34,324 bases of DNA from Micropruina sp. Lineage in GTDB: Bacteria; Actinomycetota; Actinomycetes; Propionibacteriales; Propionibacteriaceae. The stretch covers positions 1,399 to 35,722 of the forward strand of contig JAGPGQ010000008.1 in NCBI GenBank assembly GCA_018055925.1, written 5' to 3'. Shown here piece after piece: positions 1 through 7,400 of the stretch (position 1 is the first letter of the stretch; every line of letters starts with the position of its first letter). The notes beneath the pieces are model-generated. The model saw only the letters and a program-made list of their open reading frames with translations, searched no databases and was not told where the DNA came from. The position numbers and the translations under genes are program-made.

Positions 1-495
1 CGGATCGCCGAGGCGCCGGACGGCATCGGCACGGACGTGATCGGGGTGCCACCCGGATCCCCCATCGAGATGGAGCTTCGGCTCGAATCGGTGGTGGAGG
101 GGGTGCTGGTCACCGGAGCCGCCACGGTTTCGTTGCAGGGGCAGTGCGCACGCTGCCTGGATCCGACGTCCTCCACCGAGGAGGTCGACGTCCAGGAGCT
201 GTACCTCTATCCCGACAAGGAACCGGACGACGACGAGGCCAGCCGGCTCGAGGGCGACCTGCTCGACCTCGAGCCCCTACTACGGGACACGGTGGTGCTC
301 GACCTGCCGTACACGCCCTTGTGCCGGCCGGATTGCGCAGGCCTGTGTCCCGATTGCGGGGCCAACCTGAACGCGGACCCGGACCACCGGCACGACGACC
401 GGATCGACCCACGCTGGGCCGTCCTGTCGGGCTGGACGACAACCACCGACGACGAAGCAGAAGCGGCCTCGCAGCAGGCCAGAAACAAGGAGTGA
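1..495 (+). CDS. DUF177 (YceD-like) protein, 5' end missing
   Basis: The reading frame is open from base 1, so the gene starts before the window; the GTG at 37 is internal to a conserved-looking stretch and is probably not the start. About 164 codons are visible. Two cysteine clusters mark the family: CARC near the middle and CRPDCAGLCPDCG in the C-terminal part, separated by an acidic stretch. In bacteria this family is encoded directly before rpmF (L32), as here, with only 3 bases between the stop codon and the rpmF start. The plant and bacterial relatives have been linked to 23S rRNA and ribosome maturation. A metal-binding role for the cysteines is inference. The tail is polar and rich in Asp, Glu and Gln. 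Confidence 0.85.
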   Translation, partial: RIAEAPDGIGTDVIGVPPGSPIEMELRLESVVEGVLVTGAATVSLQGQCARCLDPTSSTEEVDVQELYLYPDKEPDDDEASRLEGDLLDLEPLLRDTVVLDLPYTPLCRPDCAGLCPDCGANLNADPDHRHDDRIDPRWAVLSGWTTTTDDEAEAASQQARNKE

Positions 496-498
496 GCC

Positions 499-690
499 GT
501 GGCCGTTCCCAAGCGGAAGATGTCTCGGAGCAACACCCGGCACCGCCGTTCCCAGTGGAAGGCCTCGGTGCCCACCCTGGTGACCTGCGCCAACGCGGCC
601 TGCAAGGCTCAGCACCTGCCGCACACCGCGTGCCCCGAGTGCGGCCAGTACGGCCCGCGCGCGGCCCGCCGGCAGATTCTCGAGCCCTGA
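499..690 (+). CDS. rpmF: Large ribosomal subunit protein bL32
   Basis: This 63-residue basic protein begins [17 protein letters not shown], the standard L32 N-terminus. It belongs to the zinc-ribbon (C+) form, with four cysteines at 30, 35, 45 and 48 (CANAAC and CPEC). It uses a GTG start three bases after the preceding stop codon, so translation is probably coupled to the DUF177 gene. Length and sequence are normal for the family. The conserved order DUF177-rpmF-rnc supports the assignment. Confidence 0.97.
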   Translation: MAVPKRKMSRSNTRHRRSQWKASVPTLVTCANAACKAQHLPHTACPECGQYGPRAARRQILEP

Positions 691-701
691 GCCGCGCGGC
701 G

Positions 702-1379
702 ATGAGCCGCATCCACGACCTACTCGACGAGCTGGGGATCACGATCGATCCCCAGCTCTTCGAGCTTGCCCTGATCCACCGCAGCTACGCCTACGAGAAC
801 GGGCAGATCCCGCACAACGAGCGTCTCGAGTTCCTCGGTGACGCGGTGCTGGGCATCGTGATCACCGAGCACCTGTACCTCACGTTCCCGCAGTATCCCG
901 AGGGGCGGCTGGCGAAGCTGCGCGCCGCCGTCGTGAACGCCAACGCCCTCGCCGAGGTCGCCCGGGGCCTCGACCTGGGTGCCCTGATCAAGCTCGGCAA
1001 GGGCGAGCTGACCACCGGTGGCGCCAACAAGTCCTCGATCCTCGCCGACGCGTTCGAGGCCGTCCTCGGGTCGCTGTTCCTGTCCGCCGGACGCGATGCC
1101 GCGGACGCCTTCGTGCACACCCTGTTCGATCCGCTGGTCGCGGTGGCCGACGCCCTGGGCGCCGGTCTCGACTGGAAGACCAGCCTGCAGGAGTTGTGCG
1201 CCACCCTCGACCTGGGCACCCCGACCTACGCCGTCACCGAATCCGGACCGGACCACGACAAGCGGTTCGAGGCGGTCGCGGTGATCGGCAACCGCAGTTA
1301 TCCGCCCGCGCCGGGCCGTTCGAAGAAGCAGGCCGAGCAGGGCGCGGCGCAGGCCGCCTTCGAGGCCCTCAACGGCTGA
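702..1379 (+). CDS. rnc: Ribonuclease III
   Basis: The 225-residue product cleaves double-stranded RNA in rRNA processing and mRNA turnover. The RNase III signature HNERLEFLGDAVLG lies at about residues 38-51 and includes the acidic residues of the metal site. A second acidic helix, DAFEAVLG, follows near residue 115. The C-terminal third is a double-stranded RNA-binding domain ending GRSKKQAEQGAAQAAFEAL. The ATG at 702 is chosen because the protein then starts at the usual family position; the open frame extends much further upstream only because it runs through rpmF and the DUF177 gene in another frame. It starts 11 bases after the rpmF stop, consistent with one transcript. Confidence 0.97.
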   Translation: MSRIHDLLDELGITIDPQLFELALIHRSYAYENGQIPHNERLEFLGDAVLGIVITEHLYLTFPQYPEGRLAKLRAAVVNANALAEVARGLDLGALIKLGKGELTTGGANKSSILADAFEAVLGSLFLSAGRDAADAFVHTLFDPLVAVADALGAGLDWKTSLQELCATLDLGTPTYAVTESGPDHDKRFEAVAVIGNRSYPPAPGRSKKQAEQGAAQAAFEALNG

Positions 1380-1409
1380 CCCACCCTGGCGCGGCACGAC
1401 TCGGCGGGC

Positions 1410-1415
1410 CAGGAT
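1410..1415 (+). promoter_or_regulatory. Likely leaderless -10 element of the FAD oxidoreductase gene
   Basis: The hexamer CAGGAT ends 6 nt before the ATG at 1422, and no Shine-Dalgarno sequence lies between. In actinobacteria, leaderless transcripts start at the first base of the start codon with the -10 box about 7 nt upstream. The same spacing recurs before several other genes in this window. Confidence 0.45.
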
Positions 1416-1421
1416 GGACGG

Positions 1422-2585
1422 ATGCAGAGCATCGTCCTCGTCGGTGGCGGCCTGGCCGCCGCGAATGCCGCCGAAACCCTCCGCGACGAGGGCTTCACCG
1501 GTTCGCTCACGATCGTCGCGGGCGAACCCCTGCTGCCGTACGAGCGTCCGCCCCTGTCGAAGGGCGTGCTGCAGGGCACCGAGGAGTTCGCCGTCTGGCG
1601 GGACGCCCCCTGGTACGACGAACGCGGTATCCGGGTGGTGACCGGCACCTCGGCCACCGGCATCGATCTCGCGGCCCGCTCGGTCGCGCTCGCGTCCGGT
1701 GACCGGCTGCCCTACGACGCGCTGCTGCTGGCCACCGGGGCGACGCCCCGGCGTCCGGACGTGCCGGGTGCCGACCGCGCACTGGTGCTGCGCACCCGCG
1801 CCGACCAGCAACGACTCGGATCCGCCCTCGGCGACGGCGTCCGGATGGTGATCGTCGGTGGTGGATGGATCGGCCTGGAGGCCGCCGCATCGGCGCGCCA
1901 GGCGGGTGCCGAGGTGACCGTGCTGGTCCGGGACGATGCCCCGCTCGCCGCGGTGCTCGGCCCGGAGCTCGCCCGGCACCTGATGGCCCTGCACCGGGGC
2001 CACGGCGTCGACATCCGCACCGGCGTGACGGTGCGGGCGATCACCGAGTATGGCGTCCGAACCGACGACGGCGAACTGCCCGCCGACGTGGTGCTGGCGG
2101 CGATCGGCGTCCGGCCCGAGGTGGAACTGGCCCGACGAGCCGGGCTCGCGGTCACCGACGGCATCGTGGCCGACACCGGCCTACGAACCTCCGACCCACA
2201 CGTGTGGGCGGCCGGGGACGTCGCCCTGGCCGAGCACACCACTCTCGGCCCGGTGCGGATCGAGCACTGGGACAATGCGATCCGGCAGGGAAAGCTGGCC
2301 GCCCGCCGCATGCTCGGCCAGGAGGGGGCCTTCGACTGGCAGCCCTACTTCTTCACCGACCAGTTCGAGTTCTCGATGGAGTACGTCGGCCACGCGGCGC
2401 CGTCCGACCGGGTCGAGATCCGCGGCGACCTGGCCGGCAACGAGTTCATCGCCTATTGGCTGGGCGACGACGGACGCACCGTGACCGGTGCCATGAACGT
2501 CGGCATCTGGGACGTCAACGACACGCTGCGGGACCTGATCGGCACCCGGGTCAACCCGGCCGAACTGACTGCCCTGCGGGGCTGA
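1422..2585 (+). CDS. FAD-dependent NAD(P)H oxidoreductase (ferredoxin reductase-like)
   Basis: A 387-residue flavoprotein of the pyridine nucleotide-disulfide oxidoreductase superfamily. It opens with an FAD dinucleotide-binding motif (GGGLAAANAAETL, residues about 8-20). A second Rossmann motif for NAD(P)H (VIVGGGWIGLEAA) lies near residue 145, and the ATG-type FAD contact LLATGATPRRPDVPGA and the late FAD motif VWAAGDVA follow the order of rubredoxin or ferredoxin reductases. The C-terminal domain (YFFTDQF...) matches the reductase C-terminal domain of Rhodocoxin/BphA4-like enzymes. No redox-active CxxC is present, so it is not a thioredoxin reductase-type enzyme. The electron acceptor cannot be identified, because no ferredoxin, P450 or dioxygenase gene is adjacent. 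It sits between rnc and mutM as an accessory insertion with its own apparent promoter. Confidence 0.85.
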   Translation: MQSIVLVGGGLAAANAAETLRDEGFTGSLTIVAGEPLLPYERPPLSKGVLQGTEEFAVWRDAPWYDERGIRVVTGTSATGIDLAARSVALASGDRLPYDALLLATGATPRRPDVPGADRALVLRTRADQQRLGSALGDGVRMVIVGGGWIGLEAAASARQAGAEVTVLVRDDAPLAAVLGPELARHLMALHRGHGVDIRTGVTVRAITEYGVRTDDGELPADVVLAAIGVRPEVELARRAGLAVTDGIVADTGLRTSDPHVWAAGDVALAEHTTLGPVRIEHWDNAIRQGKLAARRMLGQEGAFDWQPYFFTDQFEFSMEYVGHAAPSDRVEIRGDLAGNEFIAYWLGDDGRTVTGAMNVGIWDVNDTLRDLIGTRVNPAELTALRG

Positions 2586-2615
2586 TCGGCGCCCGCCGCC
2601 GGCCACTGGGGCTGG

Positions 2616-2621
2616 CAGAAT
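2616..2621 (+). promoter_or_regulatory. Likely leaderless -10 element of mutM
   Basis: CAGAAT ends 6 nt before the GTG start at 2628, with no ribosome binding site in the gap. This matches the spacing seen upstream of 1422, 16431, 17876 and 19103. Confidence 0.45.
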
Positions 2622-2627
2622 CGCGGG

Positions 2628-3650
2628 GTGCCCGAACTCCCCGAGGTTGAGACCGTCCGGGCCGGCCTGGCCGGCGTGATCACCGGACGGCGGATCGTCG
2701 CCGTGACGGTGCTGCACCCGCGTCCCGTCCGCCGGCACGCGGACGGCCCCGAGGGGTTCGCGGCTGCGCTGGCCGGACGGACGTTCGCCGAACCGAGGCG
2801 CCGCGGCAAGTTCCTTTGGCTCCCGTTCGTGGACGGGGACGCGCTGCTGGCGCACCTCGGCATGAGCGGCCAGTTCCGGGTCGACGCCCCGTCCGCGCCG
2901 CTGCTGCCGCACACCCGGGTGTTGATCGACCTGGATCCCGGCGTTCCAGAAGGGACTGCGGATGGCAGAGATCCCGGCGTCCGCCGGGATGACGTGGATG
3001 GTGTCGGCTGGGGTGACGGGGGTGGTGGTGTCGGCTGGGGTGACGTCGGTGGCGTTGGCCCCGGTGATGGGGACGGTGACGGCGCGCGCCCGTCCATTTC
3101 GTCATCCCGGCGAACGCCGGGATCTCTCACCCAACTGCGCTTCGTCGATCAGCGCATGTTCGGCGGCCTGTCGGTCAGCCCCGGGGGAGCGGAGTTGCCG
3201 GCCGAGGTGGCGCACATCGGCCGCGACCTGTTCGACCCAGAATTCGATCTCGCGGCGGCGGTGCACACGATCCGCCGCAAGCGTTCCGCGATCAAGCGGG
3301 TGCTGCTCGACCAGCGGGTGGTCTCGGGCATCGGCAACATCTACGCCGACGAGGCGCTCTGGCGGGCACGGCTGCACTACGACCGGCCCGCGGACACGCT
3401 CACCGCCGCCAAGACCCGGGAACTGCTCGGGCACGCCCGGGACGTGATGACCGAAGCCTTGGCCCAGGGCGGCACGTCGTTCGATGCCCTGTACGTGAAC
3501 GTGAACGGAAGCTCTGGCTACTTCAGCAGAAGACTCGCGGTCTACGGACGCGAAGGGGAACCCTGCGATCGGTGCGGAAGGCCCATCAAACGGGTCGCGT
3601 TCATGAACCGTTCGTCGCACTTCTGCCCTGCCTGCCAGCGGAAGCGGTGA
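2628..3650 (+). CDS. mutM: Formamidopyrimidine-DNA glycosylase with an in-frame repeat insert
   Basis: This bifunctional glycosylase/AP lyase removes 8-oxoguanine and formamidopyrimidines. The N-terminus [11 protein letters not shown] carries the catalytic proline (exposed after Met removal) and glutamate; GKFLWL contains the conserved lysine; FVDQRMFGG is the DNA-intercalation loop; the helix-two-turn-helix is [12 protein letters not shown]; the C-terminus is a four-cysteine zinc finger (CDRC...CPAC). At 340 residues it is about 55-65 longer than typical relatives. The excess is one block between VLIDLD (about residue 104) and TQLRFVDQR, encoded by two opposed palindromic repeats (2968-2994 and 3100-3126) around a Gly/Asp-rich stretch. 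The reading frame is preserved and every catalytic motif remains, so the gene is probably functional, but the loop sits just before the DNA-contacting segment. GTG start, apparently leaderless. Confidence 0.95.
   Translation: MPELPEVETVRAGLAGVITGRRIVAVTVLHPRPVRRHADGPEGFAAALAGRTFAEPRRRGKFLWLPFVDGDALLAHLGMSGQFRVDAPSAPLLPHTRVLIDLDPGVPEGTADGRDPGVRRDDVDGVGWGDGGGGVGWGDVGGVGPGDGDGDGARPSISSSRRTPGSLTQLRFVDQRMFGGLSVSPGGAELPAEVAHIGRDLFDPEFDLAAAVHTIRRKRSAIKRVLLDQRVVSGIGNIYADEALWRARLHYDRPADTLTAAKTRELLGHARDVMTEALAQGGTSFDALYVNVNGSSGYFSRRLAVYGREGEPCDRCGRPIKRVAFMNRSSHFCPACQRKR
2968..3126. repeat. Compound palindromic repeat insert inside mutM
   Basis: Two copies of the window's palindromic element face each other: GAGATCCCGGCG-tcc-GCCGGGATGACG at 2968-2994 and the opposite orientation at 3100-3126. 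Each forms a stem with arms GATCCCGGC/GCCGGGAT. Between them is a G-rich tract containing an 18-bp direct repeat (3001-3018 and 3028-3045; period 27 bp). The whole unit is 159 bp, or 53 codons, so it keeps the mutM frame. Just upstream (2935-2946) is a degenerate partial copy (GATCCCGGCGT). Confidence 0.9.
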
Positions 3651-3755
3651 ACGGCGGGAGTGATGATCTGACCGTGATCAAGCCCACTTGAAGGCCCGTG
3701 CGTTGCCGCATGAACCCCTCCGCTCCCGCATTTTCCATCCGCTGTGGCTACGATG

Positions 3756-3802
3756 CTCGTCATATCATGGCTATCCGGATATAATCCTCGTCATAGGAGA
3801 GG
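3756..3802 (+). promoter_or_regulatory. hipBA promoter, operator candidates and ribosome binding site
   Basis: A consensus -10 box TATAAT lies at 3780-3785. It overlaps a perfect 10-bp palindrome TATCCGGATA (3772-3781), and the 9-bp direct repeat CTCGTCATA flanks it at 3756-3764 and 3787-3795. A strong GGAGAGG (3796-3802) sits 9 nt before the hipB ATG. E. coli HipB recognises inverted TATCC/GGATA half-sites spaced by 8 bp; here the same half-sites abut. Autorepression by HipB or HipBA is therefore likely but inferred. Confidence 0.6.
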
Positions 3803-3811
3803 ACGAGTGCC

Positions 3812-4099
3812 ATGTCCGGGTACAAGCTCGACCGACAGCTCGCCGAGTTCGGCGAGCACGTGCGCGGCTGGCGCATGGTGCTGGGCCTGACGGCCCAGCA
3901 GGTGTCCGAGCGCGCCGGCATCACACGGGACACCCTGCGCAAGATCGAGACCGGCGACCCGGGCGCGGGGTTCGGGAACGTCGCCCAGGTGCTGCGCGCC
4001 CTCGGCGTGCTCGACCAGGTGGTCGAGGCCGTCGACCCGCTCGGCAGCGACATCGGCCGCCTGCGCGCGGGCAGGCTCGCGAAGAAGCGCGCGCGATGA
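3812..4099 (+). CDS. hipB: HipB-like antitoxin, XRE-family DNA-binding protein
   Basis: This 95-residue protein has a Cro/C1-type helix-turn-helix at about residues 13-65 (MVLGLTAQQVSERAGITRDTLRKIETG), followed by a basic C-terminus (GRLRAGRLAKKRAR). Its position before hipA, with an ATGA overlap of stop and start codons (4096-4099), is the standard HipBA arrangement. The antitoxin would bind the HipA kinase and the operator around 3756-3795, repressing its own operon. The pair interrupts the usual mutM-smc neighbourhood, which suggests acquisition as a unit. Confidence 0.85.
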   Translation: MSGYKLDRQLAEFGEHVRGWRMVLGLTAQQVSERAGITRDTLRKIETGDPGAGFGNVAQVLRALGVLDQVVEAVDPLGSDIGRLRAGRLAKKRAR

Positions 4100-5337
4100 C
4101 CACCGTCGAGGTCTTCGTCGACCGGGCGGGGGAGCCGGTCTTGGTAGGACAGGCGCACTTCACCCGGATACGAGGCCAGGTTTCCACGACGTTCCTTTAT
4201 GACCCGGGCTACCTGGCAGGCGACGGGACGAGCATCGACCCGGCCTTGCCGCTCGTCGCAGGCGCGCAGCACCAGGCGGGTCTGGTGCGGGCCTTCGCCG
4301 ACAGCGCTCCCGACCGCTGGGGTCGGAACCTCATCGAGAAGGCCGAGCGCGCGCGTGCCCGTGACGAGGGCCGAGCGCCGCGCCGGCTGGACGACCTCGA
4401 CTTCCTTCTGGGCGTCAGCGACGACACCCGTCAGGGAGCCCTGCGGTACCGGCTCGCAGACAGCACGGCGTTCCTCGGCAAGCCCGCGCGCGTCCCCCAA
4501 CTGGTGTCGCTACCGGAGCTGCTGCGCGCCTCGGACGAGCTGGCCACCGACGAGGACCCGGGCCGGGCCGTCAAGCAGCTGTTGGACACGGGCACGACCG
4601 GCCTGGGCGGCGCACGCCCGAAAGCCTCCGTGCGCCTCGAGGACGGATCCCTCGCGATCGCGAAGTTCCCGCACGGCAGCGACCAGTGGGACGTCATGAC
4701 TTGGGAGGCGACGGCGCTGGACCTGCTGGAAGCCGCGGGGATCAGGACTCCGCAGCGCCGCCTCACCCGGGTCGGGGAGCGTAGCGTGCTGATCCTGCGC
4801 AGGTTCGACCGAGCCGAGGGAGAGCGCAGAATCGGCTACATCAGCGCCATGACGGCGCTCGGGGCCACCGACGGCGAGCACCGCGACTACGCCGAGATCG
4901 CCGAAGCCATGCGAGACCTCTCCCGCTCGCCCAAGGCAGATCACCACGAGCTCTTCGACCGCGTCGTCGCGAGTGTCGTTCTCGGCAACACGGACGACCA
5001 TCTGCGCAACCATGGCTTCCTCGCGGACCGCGGCTCCTGGACCCTGAGCCCTGTGTTCGACGTCAACCCGAACCCCGATCCGTGGCGAGCCCGCTCGACC
5101 TTGATCATGGGGGCCGACGCGCCGCCCGACGAGGCCGAGGCTCTGCTTGCCCTCGCGGACGAGTGCAGCCTCAATCCCGCTCAGGCGCGCGAGCGGACGG
5201 CGCGCGTAGCCGGAGCGGTCGCCGGGTGGCGCGACGCCGCTCGGAGGAACGGCGTCCGCGAGCAGGAGATCACGATGATGGCCGACTCGATCGCGCCGCG
5301 CTTGGACGCGGTGATCACCACCGCGAGCAAGGCGTGA
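4096..5337 (+). CDS. hipA: HipA-like toxin, serine/threonine kinase
   Basis: A 413-residue HipA-family kinase. E. coli HipA phosphorylates glutamyl-tRNA synthetase; the substrate here is unknown. The N-terminal subdomain holds FLYDPGYL and LGVSDDTRQGALRY. A Gly-rich segment TGLGGARPKASV lies near residue 170, followed by the ATP-contacting lysine in AIAKFPHG. The catalytic motif is VLGNTDDHLRNHGF (N, D, H and N residues of the kinase loop, about residues 295-308), and the metal-binding aspartate is in PVFDVNP. All expected catalytic residues are present, so the toxin looks intact. In the Gly-rich loop, where E. coli HipA has its inhibitory autophosphorylated serine, threonines are found. The ATG at 4096 overlaps the hipB stop; the frame stays open upstream only through hipB. 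Confidence 0.9.
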   Translation: MTTVEVFVDRAGEPVLVGQAHFTRIRGQVSTTFLYDPGYLAGDGTSIDPALPLVAGAQHQAGLVRAFADSAPDRWGRNLIEKAERARARDEGRAPRRLDDLDFLLGVSDDTRQGALRYRLADSTAFLGKPARVPQLVSLPELLRASDELATDEDPGRAVKQLLDTGTTGLGGARPKASVRLEDGSLAIAKFPHGSDQWDVMTWEATALDLLEAAGIRTPQRRLTRVGERSVLILRRFDRAEGERRIGYISAMTALGATDGEHRDYAEIAEAMRDLSRSPKADHHELFDRVVASVVLGNTDDHLRNHGFLADRGSWTLSPVFDVNPNPDPWRARSTLIMGADAPPDEAEALLALADECSLNPAQARERTARVAGAVAGWRDAARRNGVREQEITMMADSIAPRLDAVITTASKA

Positions 5338-5536
5338 ACCTACCCCGCCCAAACCATTCAGATGCCGATCCGCGCAATGCCATTGCTGCGTCGAACTCAG
5401 CGGATGCGCTGTCCCGACGGCGTGCTAGGGCCTTCGACCGTGTGAACAGTAGCGTCAAGGAACCCCGATCAGCGAGATGGGAGCCGCCATCGAGCGCGTC
5501 GCCGACGATCCTGGCCGCGCGCGCCCACCGCCAGGC
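5338..5536. other. Intergenic stretch between hipA and the convergent DUF1761 gene
   Basis: About 200 bases between two genes that point towards each other. I see no convincing coding frame, repeat-family copy or strong terminator hairpin. Confidence 0.4.
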
Positions 5537-5944
5537 CTACCGGAGGCCGATCACGAGGGACATGGTGAGGAACAACACGAGTTGATAGCCGGTGTTGATC
5601 AGGGTCAGCTTCGCGGGCTTCATCTCGAAGGCGTTGTGCTGCAGGAGCGTCGTCGCGGAGAAGGCCAACCAGGCGACCAGGCCGGTCAGCAGCGCCGGCC
5701 ACACGGAGTCGTCGCCGGTCGCCGTTGATACGACCGAGATTCCCCAGGCGAGTCCGAGGGCGGTCACGCCGTTCGCGACGAGGAGTTGGGCCATGTTCCG
5801 TGTGCGAACGGGCCTGGATCGCTCCGGGGTGACGCCGGTCAACGTCTCCCAGGCGTCCGCGATGAAGCCCTTCTGGTACCAGAGGAACGCCACGATCATG
5901 CCCGCGACGATGGCGAGAACCACACCGAGCCAGTCGATCTCCAT
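5537..5944 (-). CDS. DUF1761-family membrane protein
   Basis: This 135-residue integral membrane protein begins MEIDWLGVVLAIVAGMIVAFLWY and has about four hydrophobic segments: residues 5-23, 55-78, 83-102 and 112-133. The first helix followed by the WYQKGF motif is characteristic of DUF1761 proteins, which have no established function. The ATG at 5944 is preferred over the one 29 codons upstream because AGGAG lies 9 nt before it on the minus strand and it places the hydrophobic helix at the N-terminus. The longer form would run across the HxlR operator. The gene diverges from the HxlR regulator at 6033 and is probably its regulatory target. Confidence 0.7.
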   Translation of the reverse strand: MEIDWLGVVLAIVAGMIVAFLWYQKGFIADAWETLTGVTPERSRPVRTRNMAQLLVANGVTALGLAWGISVVSTATGDDSVWPALLTGLVAWLAFSATTLLQHNAFEMKPAKLTLINTGYQLVLFLTMSLVIGLR

Positions 5945-6012
5945 TGCCCAGCACTCCTGACGTCCGTCCGAACCCCGTGTCCGATCCGCCCGGGCTGGCG
6001 GCAGGGCACGTA

Positions 6013-6029
6013 GGTTGATATTATCAACC
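6013..6029. promoter_or_regulatory. Perfect palindrome between the DUF1761 and HxlR genes
   Basis: GGTTGATATTATCAACC is a perfect inverted repeat of two 8-bp arms around one central T, in an otherwise GC-rich region. It ends 3 nt before the HxlR ATG (6033) and contains TATTAT (6019-6024), a possible -10 box 8 nt from that start. It lies about 70 bp upstream of the divergent DUF1761 start. HxlR proteins are dimeric winged-helix regulators that bind such symmetric sites, so autoregulation plus control of the neighbour is the simplest reading. Confidence 0.65.
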
Positions 6030-6032
6030 ACG

Positions 6033-6680
6033 ATGGACGACGTAAAGCATCGCGGTAGCCGCTCCTACGGCCAGTTCTGCGGACTCGCCCGGGCGCTGGA
6101 CGTCGTGGGAGACCGATGGAACCTGCTGATCGTGCGAGAACTGCTTCCCGGTCCGCTGCGCTACAGCGAGTTGAAGACCTTCCTCGCGGGCATCGCGACC
6201 AACCTGCTGGCCGCGCGACTGCGGACCCTGGAAGAGAACGGGATCGTGGCGCGACAGCTCGGAGACACCGGAGTTCTCTACGGTCTGACGCCGTGGGGCG
6301 CGGAACTGCGAGAGCCGATGGAGGCGCTCGGCCGGTGGGGCGCGCCACTCCTGGCGAGTGGACGGGGAGACGACTCATTCCAGCCCCGCTGGCTGGCGCT
6401 CGCCCTGCCTGCCCTGCTGCGAGGCGCGACCGCGGCCCCGTCCTGGGAGATCGGCTTCGAGGTCGAGGGCCTACTCATCGTTCTGCGGGTCGGCGCCGAC
6501 GGGCCGAGCGCAGCCCTCGATCCCGGCCAGCGGCCCGGGACCGTCCTGGTCGCCGAGGCAGAGACCGTCGTCGCACTGGTGACCGGTGCGGTCACGCCCG
6601 AACAAGCCCTGTCGGCGGGGCATCTTCACGGCGAGGTGGACGTCCTCCAGCGTGCCTTCTCCGGACGACCGGCACGGTGA
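6033..6680 (+). CDS. HxlR-family regulator with an SCP2-like C-terminal domain
   Basis: A 215-residue two-domain protein. Residues about 10-100 form the HxlR winged helix: CGLARALDVVGDRWNLLIVRELLPGPLRYSEL, then a recognition helix around IATNLLAARLRTLEENGIV, then the wing and YGLTPWGAEL. The C-terminal half (WEIGFEVEGLLIVLRVGADG...GTVLVAEAETVVALVTGAVTPEQAL) resembles the SCP2 sterol-carrier-like domain found attached to some actinobacterial HxlR proteins; it might bind a small hydrophobic ligand (inference). The ATG at 6033 is chosen because it follows the palindromic operator and gives the usual N-terminus; a start at 6015 would lie inside the operator. Confidence 0.85.
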   Translation: MDDVKHRGSRSYGQFCGLARALDVVGDRWNLLIVRELLPGPLRYSELKTFLAGIATNLLAARLRTLEENGIVARQLGDTGVLYGLTPWGAELREPMEALGRWGAPLLASGRGDDSFQPRWLALALPALLRGATAAPSWEIGFEVEGLLIVLRVGADGPSAALDPGQRPGTVLVAEAETVVALVTGAVTPEQALSAGHLHGEVDVLQRAFSGRPAR

Positions 6681-6825
6681 GCCGCCCGACCGGTCGCTCA
6701 CGAGCCGGGGACGACACCACGCGTCCGGGCGTCCGATCGCCGGGAGATGTCCATGAGCCGGACGTCCTCCGGTCGCCCGTCGTGCCGACGGCGTCCCCGC
6801 GTCCCGGCCGTATAGGGTTCCCCTC
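6681..6825. other. Short intergenic stretch before the GtrA gene
   Basis: GC-rich spacer with no supported gene. Its end carries a -10-like TAGGGT at 6813-6818, 7 nt before the GTG of the next gene, suggesting a leaderless promoter. Confidence 0.4.
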
Positions 6826-7398
6826 GTGACATCTGCCGGCTCCTTCCTGCAGCGCTATGCCTACGTCGGCCGGCAGTTCGTGAAGTTCGGGGTCGTCGGC
6901 GGTGCCGGCGTCGTGGTCAACATGCTGGTCGCGGTGCTGATGAACAAGGCCAACGGCGGCACGGTGAATGCACAGAACATCCTCTTCGGGATCCCCGGCA
7001 CGCCGTACAACGTCCGGTTCACGACGCTGGTGTGGATCGTCGCCTTCCTGGTGGCCAACCTGTTCAACTTCCAGATGAACCGGCACTGGACGTTCCGCAA
7101 CCGCGGCCGGGCACCCTGGCTGAAGGAATTCATGCCCTTCCTGGCGGTGGGCAGCGCCGCCGCCCTGATCGGCATCTTCATCAAGATCGGCTTCACCAAT
7201 CCGACCTCGCCGATCTACCTGCCCGAACCCTGGTTCCACGAGAACGCGGGACTGCAATCGCGCGAATACTGGGCGCAACTGCTGACGATCGTGATCACCA
7301 CCCCGATCAACTTCGTGGTCAACAAGCTGTGGACCTTCCGCTACGTCCGGCGGCAGCACGCCGCCTCGGACAACGGGACGCCGGTGGGTTCCGGCTAG
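6826..7398 (+). CDS. GtrA-family membrane protein
   Basis: A 190-residue polytopic membrane protein. Hydrophobic helices lie near residues 20-42, 64-80, 105-122 and 145-165. The family signature is seen twice: NLFNFQMNRHWTFR after helix 2 and NFVVNKLWTFRYV at the C-terminus. GtrA-like proteins are thought to flip or help deliver polyprenyl-linked sugars for cell-wall or surface glycan modification; no glycosyltransferase partner is adjacent here, so the substrate is unknown. The GTG at 6826 is the first start in frame and has TAGGGT 7 nt upstream. The gene ends 2 nt before smc, so the two may be co-transcribed. Confidence 0.85.
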   Translation: MTSAGSFLQRYAYVGRQFVKFGVVGGAGVVVNMLVAVLMNKANGGTVNAQNILFGIPGTPYNVRFTTLVWIVAFLVANLFNFQMNRHWTFRNRGRAPWLKEFMPFLAVGSAAALIGIFIKIGFTNPTSPIYLPEPWFHENAGLQSREYWAQLLTIVITTPINFVVNKLWTFRYVRRQHAASDNGTPVGSG

Positions 7399-7400
7399 TC

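Noticed and set aside
720-2003. Minus-strand open frame opposite rnc and the oxidoreductase
   Set aside because: Antisense shadow of two conserved genes, with no motif of its own.
3688-4095. N-terminal extension of HipA starting at 3688
   Set aside because: The upstream part overlaps hipB and its promoter in another frame. The family N-terminus and the ATGA overlap place the start at 4096.
5945-6031. N-terminal extension of the DUF1761 protein to 6031
   Set aside because: It would cross the HxlR operator and add a polar, Arg-rich stretch; AGGAG precedes the ATG at 5944.
3812-7398. Defence island or integrative element in the mutM-smc gap
   Set aside because: Apart from hipBA there is no integrase, transposase, att-like repeat or defence-type nuclease or helicase. 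The other genes are ordinary accessory genes.
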